Below are positions 63,509-64,000 of a stretch of 64,000 bases of DNA, one piece after another (positions within the stretch are counted from its first letter, which is position 1; each line of letters opens with the position of its first letter). This DNA comes from Centroberyx gerrardi (lineage: Eukaryota > Chordata > Actinopteri > Beryciformes > Berycidae): contig NC_136010.1 in assembly GCF_048128805.1 (NCBI RefSeq), positions 15,789,980 to 15,853,979 of the forward strand, in the 5' to 3' direction. Below the pieces are notes generated by a model. That model was not told where the DNA came from. It worked only from the letters and a program-made list of their open reading frames with translations, and did no database searches. A program made the position numbers and the translations under genes.

Positions 63509-64000
63509 AAGGGGTGTGACGATTCTCCAAATCCACGATTCGATTTGACTTTCGATTTTAAGGTCACGGTTCGATTCGATTTTCGATTTAAACATTTTAT
63601 TTTCAGCCCTGACGGCTATGCCATTATTAGACTATCGAGTCTTGATTTGTAAAGATCAACAGATCATTGGTTTTATGCCCTGACAACTGTCATTTACATT
63701 TTCAAACTCTTCTTTAAAAAGATGGTATCAAGTGTGATATAACTGCCATATTTTTTTTTTTGGAATGTACCATATGGTCAAATTTTTTCAAAGTTTTTCC
63801 ATTTAAAAAAACACAACTTTCCCTTTAATTTGGTACCAAATACATGGCAAGGCGATTCAGGGCGTCTCCTTACTGAAGTGTAATTCACAGTATGACAACA
63901 AAACAGATCCTTCCTATCTTGGCTAACGATAAGCTTTCAAAATACATACAAAACCTCCAGCGCTTCAGCCCACACACTAATAAGATCAGACAATAATAGT
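63509..64000. mobile_element. hAT element, unit 2 copy, cut by window edge
   Basis: CTTAACAG at 63,501-63,508 and left end AAGGGGTGTGACGATT, differing from the 35,724 copy by two terminal substitutions. The right end is outside the window. Confidence 0.88.

Overview
The window looks like nuclear DNA of a teleost fish. The evidence is spliced cytosolic sulfotransferase (SULT) genes of the fish SULT1 type, many fish-type transposons (hAT, Tc1/mariner-like, Harbinger, TTAA MITEs, L2/CR1 and jockey-like LINEs, BEL and Ty3 LTR elements, a tRNA-derived SINE) and abundant CA/GA/TA microsatellites. There is no bacterial-style gene organisation. The only host coding content I can support is a SULT cluster and a decayed tRNA 2'-phosphotransferase (TRPT1) gene.

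Region 1 (1-9,390): a Tc1/mariner-like element cut by the left edge has inserted into a LINE whose open frame joins an esterase-type ORF1 to a reverse transcriptase. Next come SULT copy A (exons 1-2 only, minus strand), its 5' noncoding exon, and two Harbinger-like elements in opposite orientation. A TTAA MITE sits inside the Myb-like gene of the first Harbinger. Orphan pieces of further SULT copies follow.

Region 2 (9,391-21,490): SULT gene B, minus strand, seven coding exons plus an upstream noncoding exon. It is spread over 11 kb because introns 2 and 3 are filled with transposons. Its exon 3 acceptor has lost the AG, but an in-frame AG lies 6 bp downstream.

Region 3 (21,490-64,000): SULT copies alternate in orientation: C (minus, pseudogene), D (plus, intact, 292 codons), E (minus, intact, 292 codons). 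C/D and D/E form large inverted repeats. The stretch 21.87-36.2 kb recurs as a near-identical direct repeat at 48.66-64.0 kb, so another plus-strand copy like D is expected just past the right edge. The loop between C and D holds TRPT1 fragments. The loop between D and E holds a decayed Ty3 element, a 170-bp tandem array and a foldback element. Many insertions have exact target-site duplications, and several have an empty site in a sister copy, which gives a relative order of events.

The intact SULTs would be soluble cytosolic enzymes that transfer sulfate from PAPS to phenolic, steroid or xenobiotic hydroxyls; the substrate cannot be read from sequence. I found no clearly new molecular system. 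The strongest second-look items are the palindromic SULT array, the broken splice site and altered PAPS loop of gene B, and the TRPT1 remnant. False duplication of haplotypes during assembly must be excluded before the recent duplication is interpreted.
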